Assembly: GCA_038503065.1 (NCBI GenBank)
Contig: JBCAMK010000010.1
Coordinates: forward strand, 806,001-870,000
Length of the DNA stretch: 64,000 nt
Reading direction: 5' to 3'
From: Paragyromitra xinjiangensis
Lineage: Eukaryota > Ascomycota > Pezizomycetes > Pezizales > Discinaceae
The translations under genes and the position numbers were made by a program. Position 1 is the stretch's first letter. Each line of letters opens with the position of its first letter. The notes under the pieces were generated by a model. That model did no database searches. It was given only the letters and a program-made list of their open reading frames with translations, and had not been told where the DNA came from. Below are positions 1 to 13,411 of this stretch, in pieces.

Positions 1-101
1 AACACTTTATCAAACTGTAAGTTTGTTTGTATTTGTACTGTATTGCAATAAATTCTAACAAACCTTTAGTAAAACTCTATATCTAACATACCACTACCAC
101 C

Positions 102-1169
102 ATGTCTTCATACACAATGGATGAGGGTTTCACCTACGAGACCGACAAAAACGCTGTCTACTACGAAAATCAAAATTTCACGGGTATGCCATTCTTCACC
201 GAACAGGAACTATATTGCTTCCTCCCAGCTCAGCAAAGCATATATCAGAGCACAAATGCAGTCCGATTGGCCGAAGAAGAGGGCAGGGGATATTGGACGC
301 AAGATTATACATGTTCGAAGCCGAATATGGATGTTTACCCTCAGTTTTCAGGAATGGAGGGATATTACGACCAGTCAATGGACAGCACAATTGTGCCGGT
401 GCAGGATTGCTTCTCGATGGGTGTTCAGGATGGATATGAGGGTGCATATAGCTGCCAGGCGAGCCCATTTCTTGGACAACAATATCCGAGACCATCATTC
501 ACGAACCACACCCAATCCCCAATCACCCCTTCAGGTTCACCAATGCCCGAAAACTGCAACAACTTTTATCCAAATTCAGCACCTTCCTTTCTGCTTGTCC
601 CAGCGATAGTCGGATACGAGAATGGCCAAGATCAAGAGTGTGAGTACAATTATCAATCTCCGATGCATTCCGTGGATTTCGATGCCATGGATTCCTTGTC
701 TGGCAGCCAATCTCCTCTCGATTCGCCTTGTTCTTCCTCCCCTGCATTGGGCAGCCCGGGATCTGATGATGAGGATGATGAGGATGAAGAATGCGAGAAC
801 GACCTGTCTCTTCTTCCCCAGCAGGGCAACAAGGAACTCCGTGGAATGGGTCTCTACGATGATGTCCCAGACCTTCTTTACACCAATTGCTCCACACCCA
901 GTGGATGTTCACCAATTACGCCCCATAACACTTTGGGGAAGGGATTGGTTTTGGAAAGGAGTTTTGGGCTGCCAGAGGAGATGATGATGAAGGATGAGTC
1001 AAGTGGAAAGATCGTCAAAGGGAAATTCGAGATGGAGGATGACGATGAGGAGCCAATGCTCTACGAGGAAGAGGAGAGCACAGAGTGGGATGGTGCTTAC
1101 CAGGCTACCTATCAATCACAATACGATCAGATTGCCTTTTATGATGCACAGATCAACAGACAGTGGTGA
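102..1169 (+). CDS. Acidic, Tyr/Ser/Pro-rich orphan protein (355 aa)
   Basis: Uninterrupted reading frame from an ATG in good context (ccaccATG) to TGA. I do not recognise the family. The first 200 residues are rich in Tyr, Gln, Ser and Pro. Residues about 195-215 contain clustered Ser-Pro dipeptides (possible proline-directed kinase sites), followed by an Asp/Glu block at about 220-235 and a second acidic block near 310-330. There is no signal peptide, membrane segment or zinc-binding pattern. The composition (acidic, low-complexity, probably disordered) would fit a transcriptional regulator or scaffold, but that is only inference. An A/T-rich leader with no obvious splice acceptor precedes the ATG, so a 5' exon beyond the window edge cannot be ruled out. 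The frame is long and its codon composition is balanced, so I regard it as a real gene. Confidence 0.7.
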   Translation: MSSYTMDEGFTYETDKNAVYYENQNFTGMPFFTEQELYCFLPAQQSIYQSTNAVRLAEEEGRGYWTQDYTCSKPNMDVYPQFSGMEGYYDQSMDSTIVPVQDCFSMGVQDGYEGAYSCQASPFLGQQYPRPSFTNHTQSPITPSGSPMPENCNNFYPNSAPSFLLVPAIVGYENGQDQECEYNYQSPMHSVDFDAMDSLSGSQSPLDSPCSSSPALGSPGSDDEDDEDEECENDLSLLPQQGNKELRGMGLYDDVPDLLYTNCSTPSGCSPITPHNTLGKGLVLERSFGLPEEMMMKDESSGKIVKGKFEMEDDDEEPMLYEEEESTEWDGAYQATYQSQYDQIAFYDAQINRQW

Positions 1170-3540
1170 AGGGTTTTTTTCTTCTGATTTTTATTTCCTT
1201 TAATTTTTATAGTACTATACTGGGTTGGTTGGTTTTGTTTATGTTTGGTGTTTTATACCGCGATACATTAGTTGCTTTTGGTTGGCTGGTTTGTTGGATT
1301 TCTTTCGTTTTTACAAGGGGGTTATTATCGCAAAGCTTGTATCATCATCATGATTTCCTTTGTTTGCTTTTCATTCAGCGTTGCATGGTGTTTTTGTTTA
1401 GCGGCATTTTGGGTGGTTTTATCATTTATTTCGTCAGAATCCATGGATGGGGTCAGCGGAAAAAGCATTGCGATTGTATTACATGTATTATATCACATGG
1501 CGTGGTTGAGTGTATTTTTTTTTTGGTTTCATTGGAACATTTCCATTCACTTTTTTTCCTTCTTTTTCTTGCAAATGCGGTTTCTTTCGTTCTCAGCCCA
1601 GTTGCTCTTACGAGCTTAGAGCGGGCGCCAGTGATTGATGCATGTGATTATCAAAGATTTCATAGGGTGTTAGCCGGGTTCATTTAGATGGTTGGAACGG
1701 GAAAGAGGGTTACATGTATCATTAGGAGCTGGATCGATATGGCATATGAAAGGTTCATTCGAAGAGCCGAAACTTGACCCTTTCGCTATTATTACTGCTC
1801 AGGTCGTTTGTGCTCACCATCTTGGTTCTTGGATTTTTGTTGGATCGATCATAACCCTATTAGTTAGTACATACAACGTCTCAGAGGTGTCTTGTGTCTG
1901 CTTCTTTGCCTTGCATCATGTGCGGAAGTAGCTATCACCGCAAATATACCTGTGTGTAACATATTTGTACATCGTTTCCCCACGCTTCCTCATCTTCCAC
2001 TGCAGGCTTACATACCTAGGGTAGCTTATCCATCCATATGCGAAAGTTATTCCTCCGCGTAATGCTTATCGACAGGCAACCACTTTCCCGTAAATCCCGT
2101 CGACATACATATATAACCTGCCGAGCCTTGCAAACTCTAGACTTACGCTGAGCGCGAGAACGCTGCGGGCCATATCATACTGTACATAGAGTCATTGTGT
2201 TTCCAATCCCCTGGTTTTTTTTCTTCTTAGCCCGCTGACAGCGTCCTTAGTAGGGATCTTGTATAGCGTCTGTAAATAGACGTTTATGGTTATTTGTCCC
2301 CAAGACCTGATTTCGCGTGAATTCTAAAAGAGGATGAAAATGCAACGGTTCTGCTACAGCTGAAAACCTCATGCATTAAAAAAAATACCGTCCTGTTTAT
2401 ACCCGTTAGTCGGTTCCAGGTTATAGAATTGAAACATGGGGAGGGGGGGAAGCGGCAAAAGTAAGAAGAAGAACTATCGATTAAATCGTAAGCCCGATTT
2501 CATTTAATTGACCAGGGCCCCCCCTCCCCCCATCCGGTATTGCATGATAACCTCGCCTAGAAAACCAGATGTGGAGTTCACAACCATCCAGGGTGCAAGA
2601 TCGTTTGTGCGATGGGGGGGGCTCCCCAAGCCTGGGTACGTACCGGTAGTTTATTGTTTGCCCGCATAATTTCCCCCCCACTTTAGGCATCTCTCTCATC
2701 TTACACCGCGAGAAAGAGAGAGAGAAAGAGCGCTCCTGGGCCTATTTTAGGGGTGGTTTTAAAGGGCTCAAGTGTAAACATCTGGGCGAGGACTCCCTTC
2801 GCTCCTTCCATTGTAGATCGAAACTCGTCGGCATTTCTTAATGTCTTCCCCGTTAGGACAAAGATGGCAATTGTGAACGGAACAAAAAAAAATAAATCAC
2901 AAAAGGGGGCTTGATCAGGTAAATCATCTTAATAAATTTGTAAAAGCCCACACTACATCCCCATGCTATATTAGATGCTCTTACTGCTCTAGGTAGAATA
3001 TGGCGATGCGTATCGCAGGGCCAGGCCACTCTCGGTTCAGTCTGACCGCGCCATTGTTGGTTTGAGATCGCTTACGGGCTTGAGGCAACCGTGCACGTAC
3101 TACGTGGCGGCAGGGTACATTCTTGTATCAGAACACCGTTGCTTTTTGAGGTCTTTTGGGGGGGGGTTTCAAAGGTATATCCACAAGTTCGAGAAAAAAC
3201 CAGAACAGTTGTTGGTCATTTCGGGAGGCCGTTCGTCCGATGGTATCAGGTTTGTATGTATACATTTGTGTGACTAAAAAACCCGTGGGATTAGGAATTG
3301 GATTGAAATATAATAACCTTTTTTATTTTGTGGAAATCCACCGATGCAGAGTTTAAATGACCAACAGATTCTATATCGGTACCCGCGATGGTACCTTATT
3401 TTATTCTATAAATATAGAAATGAGACAAGTCACGCCAACTATTTGGGACTTGGCGCCCAGACATCTGGAAAAGCTTATTTCTAATTGCCGGTTTGTTTTA
3501 GAGATGACAGAAAACTCTTAGTTGTTGGTATTCCTGACAG

Positions 3541-3575
3541 CTTTCTTTTTTTTCTTTCTTTCTTTCTTTTCTCCC
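3541..3575 (+). repeat. Polypyrimidine (TTTC) tract
   Basis: A continuous C/T tract containing several TTTC units and ending in a C-run. Low-complexity DNA with no associated gene. Confidence 0.8.
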
Positions 3576-6500
3576 CCCGGGCCCCTTTCTGTTCACCCTT
3601 ATTGTTCTTCTATATTGATGGAGACGGGCCAGCGAGGGGCTGAATTGCATAATCATGGGTAGTCACTCGCGGCCGTCAGCTGACATGTTTATTGTTCTTT
3701 GTGTCAGCCTTTCCAGCCTTCCCAGCTTTCATTTGAACTTGGGTATAATATAAGTGTTAAATATTATCCCCGCTTGTGGATTCATAGGACCGGTCACCAG
3801 TTCCTTGAAAAAATTAACTAAGTTGACGAAATTAGTACTAGGTGAGTGGCTTCGTTTGATCGCGGATCGTAGTTAGGCGTTGGTTAAAGTTGATTAATTC
3901 GCATATCGCTAAATTTAAGACACTATGTGTTTCTATATGGGGTTTTGCTTCACATTGGTTCTAGAGATGGTGCAAAAATCTAATTTCTGTCGCGTAATCT
4001 AGTAGCAGATTTATCTCCCCGGAGCTTACGTAAGTTCCGAAGAGCAATTGCACCTGGAGAAACTATGCAGAGATACCTGTTTCCAGTGCGTAATCGCGTG
4101 CGTGGGAACGATAGTTTACGTCCAAGGACTATATATGAGGATTTTAATAGTATTACAATCTCCTACTAGATACGACTCACCGACACATTATAGAGCCTAA
4201 TCCTGCTTGAACTTCCGAGCCGCTTAAGCTTACGCTCGCGACCGAGGAAACACCTTATCTCGTGCCTGCGCGAGGCTACAGTTGCACGAGAATTAATCAA
4301 ATGGAATGTGAATGTGAGATGCTAGTGCATGATTAGGATTATTATTCTGGTTTGGGTTGAGTTGCAGAATCTCACAACATCTTTGGTCACTCGATCTTCT
4401 TAGTCATTTGAAACTTCGTTTTATACGCATGGGATATGACTTTAATCTCATCGGACGGATAGTAAAATAGCTGGTAGATGGCTACTAATTGATACTTATA
4501 TCGCGATGGGTTTTCTCATAAACTTAATTCACAGGGTCCCAACCAGTAGCTTCTGGTCTTTACTTTCTTGCGTCTACACCTCGTTTACTTGGGTTTCAAG
4601 CGACCGGTGCAGTCTCGCGCAGGCGGTACGGTAGCGCATCTATTTGAGTTGTATGTAGTAGTTAGTACCCAGTAAAAGTTCTATTAAGTTCTAATAAAAT
4701 TTCTCTACGAGCTTCCACCAGCAAAGGAGTCATTATTGTTGCTCGCCCACCCAGCCAATCCGTGTTTCTACTGCGCATTTCACAGTATGCTAAGAGCTAG
4801 AATCGAGAGACCCGATTCAGTAATAGCGTACTGCATTACCCCACTAACAGCCATCATTACTTCCTTCCTCAATATCCAACTTCATGAAATAGCCCCTCTA
4901 CCTGGATCGCAACAGACACAAGTCTCACTACCTCGCCCTATACCCTCTTTTGCTTTATCCGAGACATCCACGTCAAAGACAACACCAGAGCTAGCTTATC
5001 ACGTTTGGATAGGCGGAGATGGTACCGGATGACTAGGGAGGTTGAGTTAGGTCGGCCCTGCCCGTGAATCTTGCGGACACGGTACGTACTTGGGGGTTTG
5101 GAAGGGCCGATTATGTGAATCACATAACTCTCCGTGCAACATCACCATCTTGTGGATGTCCCGAGCGCCAGCGGGGGATTGCTTAAGCCTGTCCTGTTTT
5201 CGGATGTTAGTTAGGACCCAAGGAGGTTAGTCGTGCAGCCACGACAAAAGACATGGCTAAAGTGTCATGAGATTTAACAAGTAGAAATAAAAGAGGTACA
5301 GCCAACGAAGTACCGACGTGAGAAGATAATTTAAGGATCGTAGACTCCGCGCTAAACGATGGGGATATCATTGACATGTTTTGCGGTAGATATATCCTTT
5401 CCGCATGATTATAGATTTAGTTTTATAAGTAGTTGGCACCACCCCCGGCCCTCATCCCTGCAAGAGAAGTTAAAGGCCAGTATAGATCATGCGTTAGAGA
5501 TTAGGGTCTGCTAATATTAGTGGTGAGAAACTTCTCACTCGAATGTTCTTCACCCTCCTATGGAAGTCACCATGTTCTCCGTGGGATTGGTGGAGTCTCT
5601 GGGATAGAAGGAGATAAAACTTGGTATAGTCATCAACGGCGATATAGATTGTGTCAAGAAGTTATTAGATTGCGTGGTAGACGTTACTGGAGTAGCTAGT
5701 CTTGGGTGAACAGTATTACTTGGAGCAGGGTTGAATCCTCTAAAGAACCGTATACCTCACGAAAAATTCGATTGTGGAGTATCGGTTGGATCCAATGGGT
5801 GTGAGACAGGACGTGGCATATTCAAGGATATTGGTTGGGTAAAATTACGGATAAGACTTATGTGCACCTAGTAGAAATTCTACCGTATACTGGCGGATGT
5901 GAATATGTGCTTGGATGATTGATGACTCCAAGAAAAAAAGCAGTATTTGGTGTTACACATTTATCAAGGCTATTATACGAGCTAGAAGACTCTCGGGGTT
6001 GACAAAGGTTACATGGGTGATTACATGCTTTTGGATTTGGGAAGAATAAGATACGCAGAACCAAGGATAGCACCATCGAACTTCTCTAAGGGGTAACTGG
6101 TCTAGGAGTGGAGTATGGAAAGTGGGGGGAACTTCTGATAATACCTATGGTGTGCTGATTCTGCTGAACGGGGTTGAGGCGAAAGTTAGGGGTTTAAGAG
6201 ATCCCCTGGAAAGATGATAGTAACACGCTGTAGCTAGTTCTCCGAATCAGGAGATTCCGGCGCCTTCTGCAAAAAATCGATCAGAAAGCGGCTGTCACCA
6301 TGGTGTTTAATAGTGAGTGCATTTCCGGTACCCCGCTGGAAGAAAAAGGTACGTGCAAGATATAGCAGGGATTTCACTGATAATAAAGGTAAAGTTTTGT
6401 CAGGCCTAGAACTTAGGTTTTTGTGACCCCGGGACTGCAACAGTGGCGAAACAATTCTTCTTTAGTGGGGCCGCAGGAATCTGAATAACATTCCCAGATC

Positions 6501-8821
6501 ACATATAGGGGCCGGGAGAGAAGAGAAAGGGATTGGGAAGGGGTGTTCGCGGAAAGTGGATATGGTCTAGAATGATGAACCTCGTGGGTGGGGGAGAGGT
6601 ATTATTTTGTCGAACGAGATTTATTTGATTCAGAGATTGCGACGTACAAAGATAGGTGGGGAACCAAGTGTGTAGTTGTTGAGTTGCGGTTTGCAGATCA
6701 CTTTTGTAACCGAGCTGCGTTGCGATGCGAATTTTAGTTGTTAAATCCCAGCCCTAATGGGCTGCCGCAGTTCTTGCCGGTGTTTAGGTATTCCAGAATT
6801 CATCTCCACCTCTCTGACCCGAGTAAAATACTATGCGTGACACGTATATCGGGGCAATAGCTCCTACCAGCTAGTTGTCGAATACGGCGATATCTATCTA
6901 GCACAGTCTTAACTTTACCGCTAAGTGGGCTACAGTTCGACGGAATGCACCTGGCCGATCATTCACTTTTTCAGATGAGCGGATGTGGAGCTTATGTCGG
7001 GCACGTTAGGCGTTTAGTGAAATGCATAGATATAGCCATGTTGAACTTCGTCTTTGCCTATCTTGCTGTATAGGCCTAAAGGATCTATAAGAGACTAGAG
7101 CAGATGGGCTGTCCATTCTATGGGACCATCATACAGGTGATATGAGACTATTTAGGGTTGATGGACGGGTGATTTGGAAAGATGCGTAATTGTGGATCAA
7201 ACTGAGACTTGGGTAAGTCAAGCTATTTGATAGTCAATACTAAGTCTGAAATGGGATGTCTCTCCATTGAATATTGGCCCGGGCCTTCCAATTGGGTCAG
7301 ACTCTTCCTGATTAATGGCGGCTTCCCCCATGAATCCCCAGGTGAGGGAAGGCTGCCCTAGCTCCAGACTAGTTATCGCGGTACTGGGTCCTCACTCACT
7401 CACCCTGTTCAAATCGGCGAAGTCTCAGCGCGTAGGTTAGCCCGTAGGGTTTCTCTGCCAATCTAGTCCAGCTCCCCCGTCACCTTTTAGTTTTGGTTTT
7501 AGTGTATAACAGTATTAGTGCTTTGGAACTAAGGTGTATTTGGCATCCTAATAAGCATAACTTGCATGTATTCGTGTATTCATGTATATCCAAATGAAAT
7601 ACACCAGTCAGATTCCGGCTAGTCGCGTTAGCCGACGAATATCTACATGTAGTCTAATAACATCATGTTATACATGTGTTACTACAAGTACTTATAGACG
7701 AAGACTCTTTCTACACTCTTTGTGTCTATGCCTGGCGGAAGGACAGTCTAGTACATATTGCATCGTACCATAGAGATGTCTGGTTGGGAGTAGTTACATA
7801 TAAACTCGATATCTACGAGAACTCATAACCATTTTGTAAGCCTTTTCCTCCCGAGCTCTGAATTCGATAGTGTATTTTAGCTACTATGCATGTATACATG
7901 TGAGTTAAAGTGAAAAATCGCCTGCAAACATACTGCTAGGGGGAGAATCACATTCCAAAAAACTGTTACGAGGACTAGCCAAAGGTCAGAGGCTACTTCT
8001 AATGTTGAATGATGTACGCACATATACGTAATGGAATTAACTAGGCTAAAAAAATCTATTAGCCCGAACTTATGACTTTCTTCGTGAAAACTTAAGCCCA
8101 TTAATGTTAATTACCACTGAAACCCCCCCCCACACACATTCCCAAGCTTAGTTTATCTGAGTGCTCTCAACAGCCACAAGCTATAAACTGTAGCTTAGTT
8201 TCTGTCACCTCTCAATGGGAAAAGTTATATAGAAAAGCTACTACTAGACACGTGCGTGGGCAAGCCCAGCGGAGGTTGTCTTCCTAGAGGGTTTTCTCTG
8301 GCTCGAGAGTTCAATAGCTACGAATAGTCTCAACTCCAGACTCTTTGGAAAATCGCTATTTAATTTTGGCGGTTCACAGGATTTTTCCCAAGAATACAGA
8401 TTTTAAACGTCAAACGTCGGAAGAAATCTGGACGACCGAAATCCATGGCACGAGACTAAGCTACGAGGTAGTAGAATAAAGGGGCTCATGAATAATTCGA
8501 GATTTACCTTTAATTTGATGGGGATAAATCTAGAGACTTGTTAACACCCACCTTCCTCTCGGTTGATAAACAGTAGTTTTAATTCCTTGCTGGTTATGGC
8601 TAATGGTGAGTGATCAGCTGTGAATGGTTAAGGCTAACAACTAACTATGGCGCCACGATATATGGCGTGCTAAAGCCCGGAACTAGCGGTACTTCTAGTT
8701 TTTTTCTAGGCAAGGAATGATAGGAAGGCATCTCAGGTGAGGGATTGTCTCTACTGTTTTTCTCCACATCATTCAAGATCTCCAACACCGCCATAGCCTA
8801 AGGGCTGGATGCGTGAATGAA

Positions 8822-8840
8822 ATATCTATCTATCTATCTA
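8822..8840 (+). repeat. TATC/TCTA microsatellite
   Basis: Four to five tandem copies of the tetranucleotide TATC in the gene-poor interval. Confidence 0.85.
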
Positions 8841-9950
8841 AGATCTCCAACGCTGACCCTAACCCTATATTTTACGCTAAACCCCTAAGTAATCGATATT
8901 ATGGGGTATAGAAGTCAAAATAGGCTCATTGTCCTTCCGGATAGCCTAGTAGTTGGGGGGTTTAGAGAGATCGTGCATTTCTCTAAGCGTTTAGTTCCCT
9001 CCTCTTAACCTAAAGTCTTAAATGGCTTCATCACCTATTAATGGTGGTTAGAGAAAGCGACTATAGTATTAGTTTAAACGACCTATCCAAATAGCCTAGC
9101 CATTGACGAGTGCTCATGGGATGTTTTTTTTGCAAATTACTCGTTTCCATCTTCAATCCAACCCACACAATACGGATATATTAGGTGGGATTGGAAATAT
9201 CCAATTGCAAGAAGGGGTTCACGATATTGATTAAATCGCTAGTATGTATTCAGTACAATCAAATGGCGCCTACAGTAGCCTAAAGACTCTTCTCGGGAGA
9301 AATTCGCAAAAGTACAAAAGAAACTTTATCGAGTGACGATACATGATTCGCTTAATTATGGCACTATGTTGGGTCCGAAGATTGGATAGAGGAAGCTAGA
9401 GATACACATACATACGCGCTAGAAGATGTGATACACCTAATACTTGGGTAAGTTCCGAAGAACTCACCTGCGGCTTGCGCGTCTTCACAAATTTTTATTT
9501 TTATTTATATGAAATAGCTAGCGAAGAGAGATAGGCGAGTCTATTCGCTTGATTGCGTCTTTCCTCGGAATGTAGAGGAACTAATGCCTCAGCGATCCCC
9601 TTGAGACCCAATGATGAGCCCAGCGAAGAGTTCAGCTATGATCTACAATATGCATCTACCCCAATAGTGTTGATCGCGGCAGATCTCAAAACCCCTTATA
9701 AAGCGTCCTGATGGGAATTTTAATTTAATTTATAGGAGCGATTTCAGGTTCTGGTCTGCTCTAGATCATTGAAATATAAACATCCGGAGAAATTCCACCT
9801 GCGTGCAGGAATACCCGCGCTCCTCTCGAATGAATGATTAAGATCAAGAATTGAGGGATCAACCGACTGCGCTGCGGGGGTTATCGTTGATAAGAACATT
9901 CCTGAGTGAGACTTGTACATGACATGCAGCATGGCGTGAGGATTCTCGTG

Positions 9951-9990
9951 TTTCTTTTATTTTTATTTTTATTCAAAAATAAATTTAATC
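9951..9990 (+). repeat. TTTTA-rich AT block
   Basis: Tandem TTTTTA units followed by A-rich sequence. A similar shorter block lies at 9489-9510. These look like simple-sequence DNA rather than an element end. Confidence 0.6.
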
Positions 9991-12900
9991 TCACGAAACT
10001 TCTATTCCGGAAAGTCTAGACATGAAGAAGTTAGTCTATTTAACCTCGGGGAATAGGTAGATGCACTCCAGCTCACAAGTTTCGCGGGGCATGACCTATA
10101 TTTTTAGACTTATGATTTTCAATCGAACGTCTTTACGTATGTACGTAGTCTAAGGCGTTCTACAGAAGTACATGTACATAATTATAGGTTCAGATTCTTG
10201 GGGGAGGGGCTGAAGGGAATTGTGAGAAGCCAGGATCCAACCAGGAGGAAGCGGCAGGATGCAGTCTCGTTTTGAATATACCGAGCTCATCACTGGCCGA
10301 TCTCAGGAACAAGTCCGGCAGATTTGTATGGGATCAGCTCAAGAGTTGGCGGATGGATAATTTATAGTCAACTATATAAATTCTAGCCATTGGTCGTGGA
10401 AGAAGTTGGGGATTTACATTTGTTTGCACTCCTGTTTGCGCGGCCACCTCGCTTCACCTATTGAAAAATGTCTTTTAAACATGCATGTAAGGCATACATG
10501 CATGTAGTTGTTGCGCCACTAATGCTTCGGTGATTCGTGCTTCGTATGCATACGATTCTCTGGGGTCGAGGGTGCAGCAATAAATTGAAAAATTATTACA
10601 TGTACTTCTAAAGAATGGACACTAAACCTATGACTGCTCCCTCGACCCTGTTACCCGTTGGATAGTAAACCGGACAACGCCAGCAACTCTAGCCCTAAAC
10701 AGGGGTGCACTGCCGAGGCGAATATAAATTAGTTATTGGGTCGAAATATCTTGGATGTAGTTAGTGGTAATGATTCCACTTGAAAGCTAGGCATTGGTAT
10801 ATACTGAGGTAACTCGGGAGCACTTTTACGCAGTTCTCATACGATCCCAGAAATGGCAAGAATTATTGGGCAGTTTTTTGTGTTCGCGTCTCTTTTCTCT
10901 ATTCCTAGACATTGCCCTGTTTTGAATCTTATATAATTCTAGTCATGAGAAGTCACTCGATAAAAAACACCATACACGTGACGCCCGCGGCCTAACACTT
11001 AGGTTAAATAGCGGGAAAATTGTTCCAAGATAAAGCCTCCTGACAGGCTCTAAGCATTCACATCTTACCTTAAGAAGGCCCATCTTCCCCGCAGCACGTG
11101 GGAAAGCGCCAATAAGTAATTTCGCCAACTCAGCAATGGCTTAATCGTTACGTTGAAAACCCGGCTTTGCCAACGGCAACCGGTTCAATTCTCAATCTCA
11201 CCGAAAATCTCCTCGAAAAGGGGTTTCCCATCGACCGAAACCGCGACACAGGGCTACCCTGGTGTGATGAGCAGATCTAGCCGAGGTAATTTTTTTCCAA
11301 GGTTACTTGTACGAAACAATGATGCGAGCAGATCAGAAAATCGCCCGCAGCCTACCGGCTAGTCAACATAGGGGGAAGACTGCAGTATTGGGGTTGAACA
11401 TGGAGGAGGGGTGTAGAAGAAATAAGGAGTAACGAGGTAGAGGGTTTTAACTCGTACACGAACTCACCGCCTTATGTACCCCACAAATAATTGCTTCTTT
11501 CAATCACTTCAGTCCATTTCAAATTGCCATGGTAGTGGGTTGACTATGGGGCTCGGAATAAGCAAAGGGATGTGAAGGCATTGATGAAACGGTTGGGGAT
11601 TTGGGATTAGTGAACGATACTTCATAGATATTGCTGACCCTATCAACGCCGGTCTACGAGTGACAGTTGGTGACCCCCACTATTGAATTCTTACCCAAAC
11701 CATAAATTCCCCCACAAAAATGGGGTATATTTTGCTTTTTTGTTTATTTTAATCCGGTTGGGATTTTTGCGAGGAGATCATTCTTGCTTTCTTTTTGGAC
11801 CTGCAGACTTGCCATGGTAGCGGAATGGCCTTTGATCTACGCCGAGGAATAAGCAAAATCAAGGCGAAACTCACGATAACTGGGATTCGTGGGGTTCAGG
11901 GCGACTAACTAAAAAACAAAAAAAAGAGCCAGCCGCTTTCAGTTATTACTGCTTCAAAACCCTCATCCTAAAGACGACCAGCCTAAGTTTAAATAATGTG
12001 ACTGCCTAAAATTTTTGAAAGCTATGTTCGTTGTCGTCAACAGGCCACTGCTACCAATGCCTGACGAGTGACAAGCCGTGACCCCCACTGATTTTCATCG
12101 TGTAGGGAGCCAAACGGATCACCCGATCATCTTAATCTGGCAAGGTTTCCATTAGTCACTCAGTGCATCGGAAATATATCCCCAAAAAATACAACGGAAA
12201 AGAAATCCACATAACCAGCCCTAACCCTAGGTACATGACGGGGGTGCGGGGTGATCTGAGAAACCGTCAATGGACAAAGACAGCAAGATGTGCTGCGGTA
12301 AAACACCAAGCGCAACTCAGAGGAATAACGCGTCATGGAGCCAAGTTAATTATATTACGTGTGACATCGTATGATTTTGCGTCCATCATGATCACCAGGA
12401 TTAAAAAAGTACGTTATATTTACTGCAGTACTTCCTTGGTATTCACGTTTTTGCCGGCCTCAGTTTCTATCCCTTGATCGAAGAATTACTATTAGCTGCT
12501 TAACCAGCCTAGTGTTTTGAACTCTCTAGCTCTGTTCCTGAACTTTTATGCATATGTAAACTTTTTAGGATAAAAATTTGGTAAACTAATACGCCCATCA
12601 GAAATTCAATGGGAGATCGAGCGGGTATGCTACTCGTTCGTCTAAAAAGCATGGCCTGCGGGTGTCTTAGTTTCCGTCATTTACGAGAAGTTCGGTTGAA
12701 ATAATGGATGCCTATTTGTGACTGTTTTTCCGTCAGTTTCTCGTTGGTGGGGAAGATTAAAGTAACCATCACAAAAGTCTGGGATCGCGACTTTCCTGCA
12801 TTTGCACATGCCAGCATTAGGGAAATTAAAAAAACGAAAAAATATCCGCCCTATGTACAGTGCCCCTCAAAGGCCAGCCCCTCCCTCCCACACCAAGATC

Positions 12901-13397
12901 TTGGTGTATGAAATCGGGTGTACAAAACAGTGGTAACGCACCCACCAAGCATTGGCCAGGGTTAGGGTCATAACCGGGAAAGGCGGCTACTTTATCTGTC
13001 GAATCCGATCTTGTATCTAGCCTGTGAGTGGCCTATGAGGGCACAAGCCCGGTTTAATACTTGACGTTTACTATCAAGTGACGTATCGGCTGAAATATCC
13101 GTACTATAAATTTGGGCTATACGGGTTATGTAGACAAGAGTATACATTTTGATTACAGATCGATATGGTTTTTTGCATGGTTTCTGTGTTCTGGTTTTAT
13201 GATTTATCTTTTATCCTGGGTGCAAGTGCCCGGATGCGCCCGCGTGCACGATAGCCGTGACGTGATTCGATGCGATGCGATTGGAGCCAGGAGCACGCTG
13301 AAGTATCGTGCGTACGGACAGGCTGGCAGGTTGGATCATGGGGTGGTCGTAGGCTATGTAGTAGCAAATCTGTCCTTTTCTCCTTTGTCCAAATTAG

Positions 13398-13411
13398 ACA
13401 GCAGACAGTCA
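13398..13411 (+). repeat. 14-nt direct repeat, copy 1
   Basis: The 14-mer acagcagacagtca occurs here and again at 13882-13895, 484 nt downstream, in the same orientation. The flanks diverge quickly. Confidence 0.6.

Noticed and set aside
1163..1687. Frames of 174 and 115 codons after the first gene
   Set aside because: Composition is that of T-rich 3' flank (Phe/Leu/Val/Trp only), with no start context and no domain.
4736..5032. 98-codon frame in the gene-poor interval
   Set aside because: The frame starts at a non-ATG codon, has no recognisable domain, no neighbours and no splice partners.
5541..6480. Possible decayed retrotransposon
   Set aside because: Repetitive feel, but no reverse transcriptase, integrase or LTR pair could be identified in any frame.
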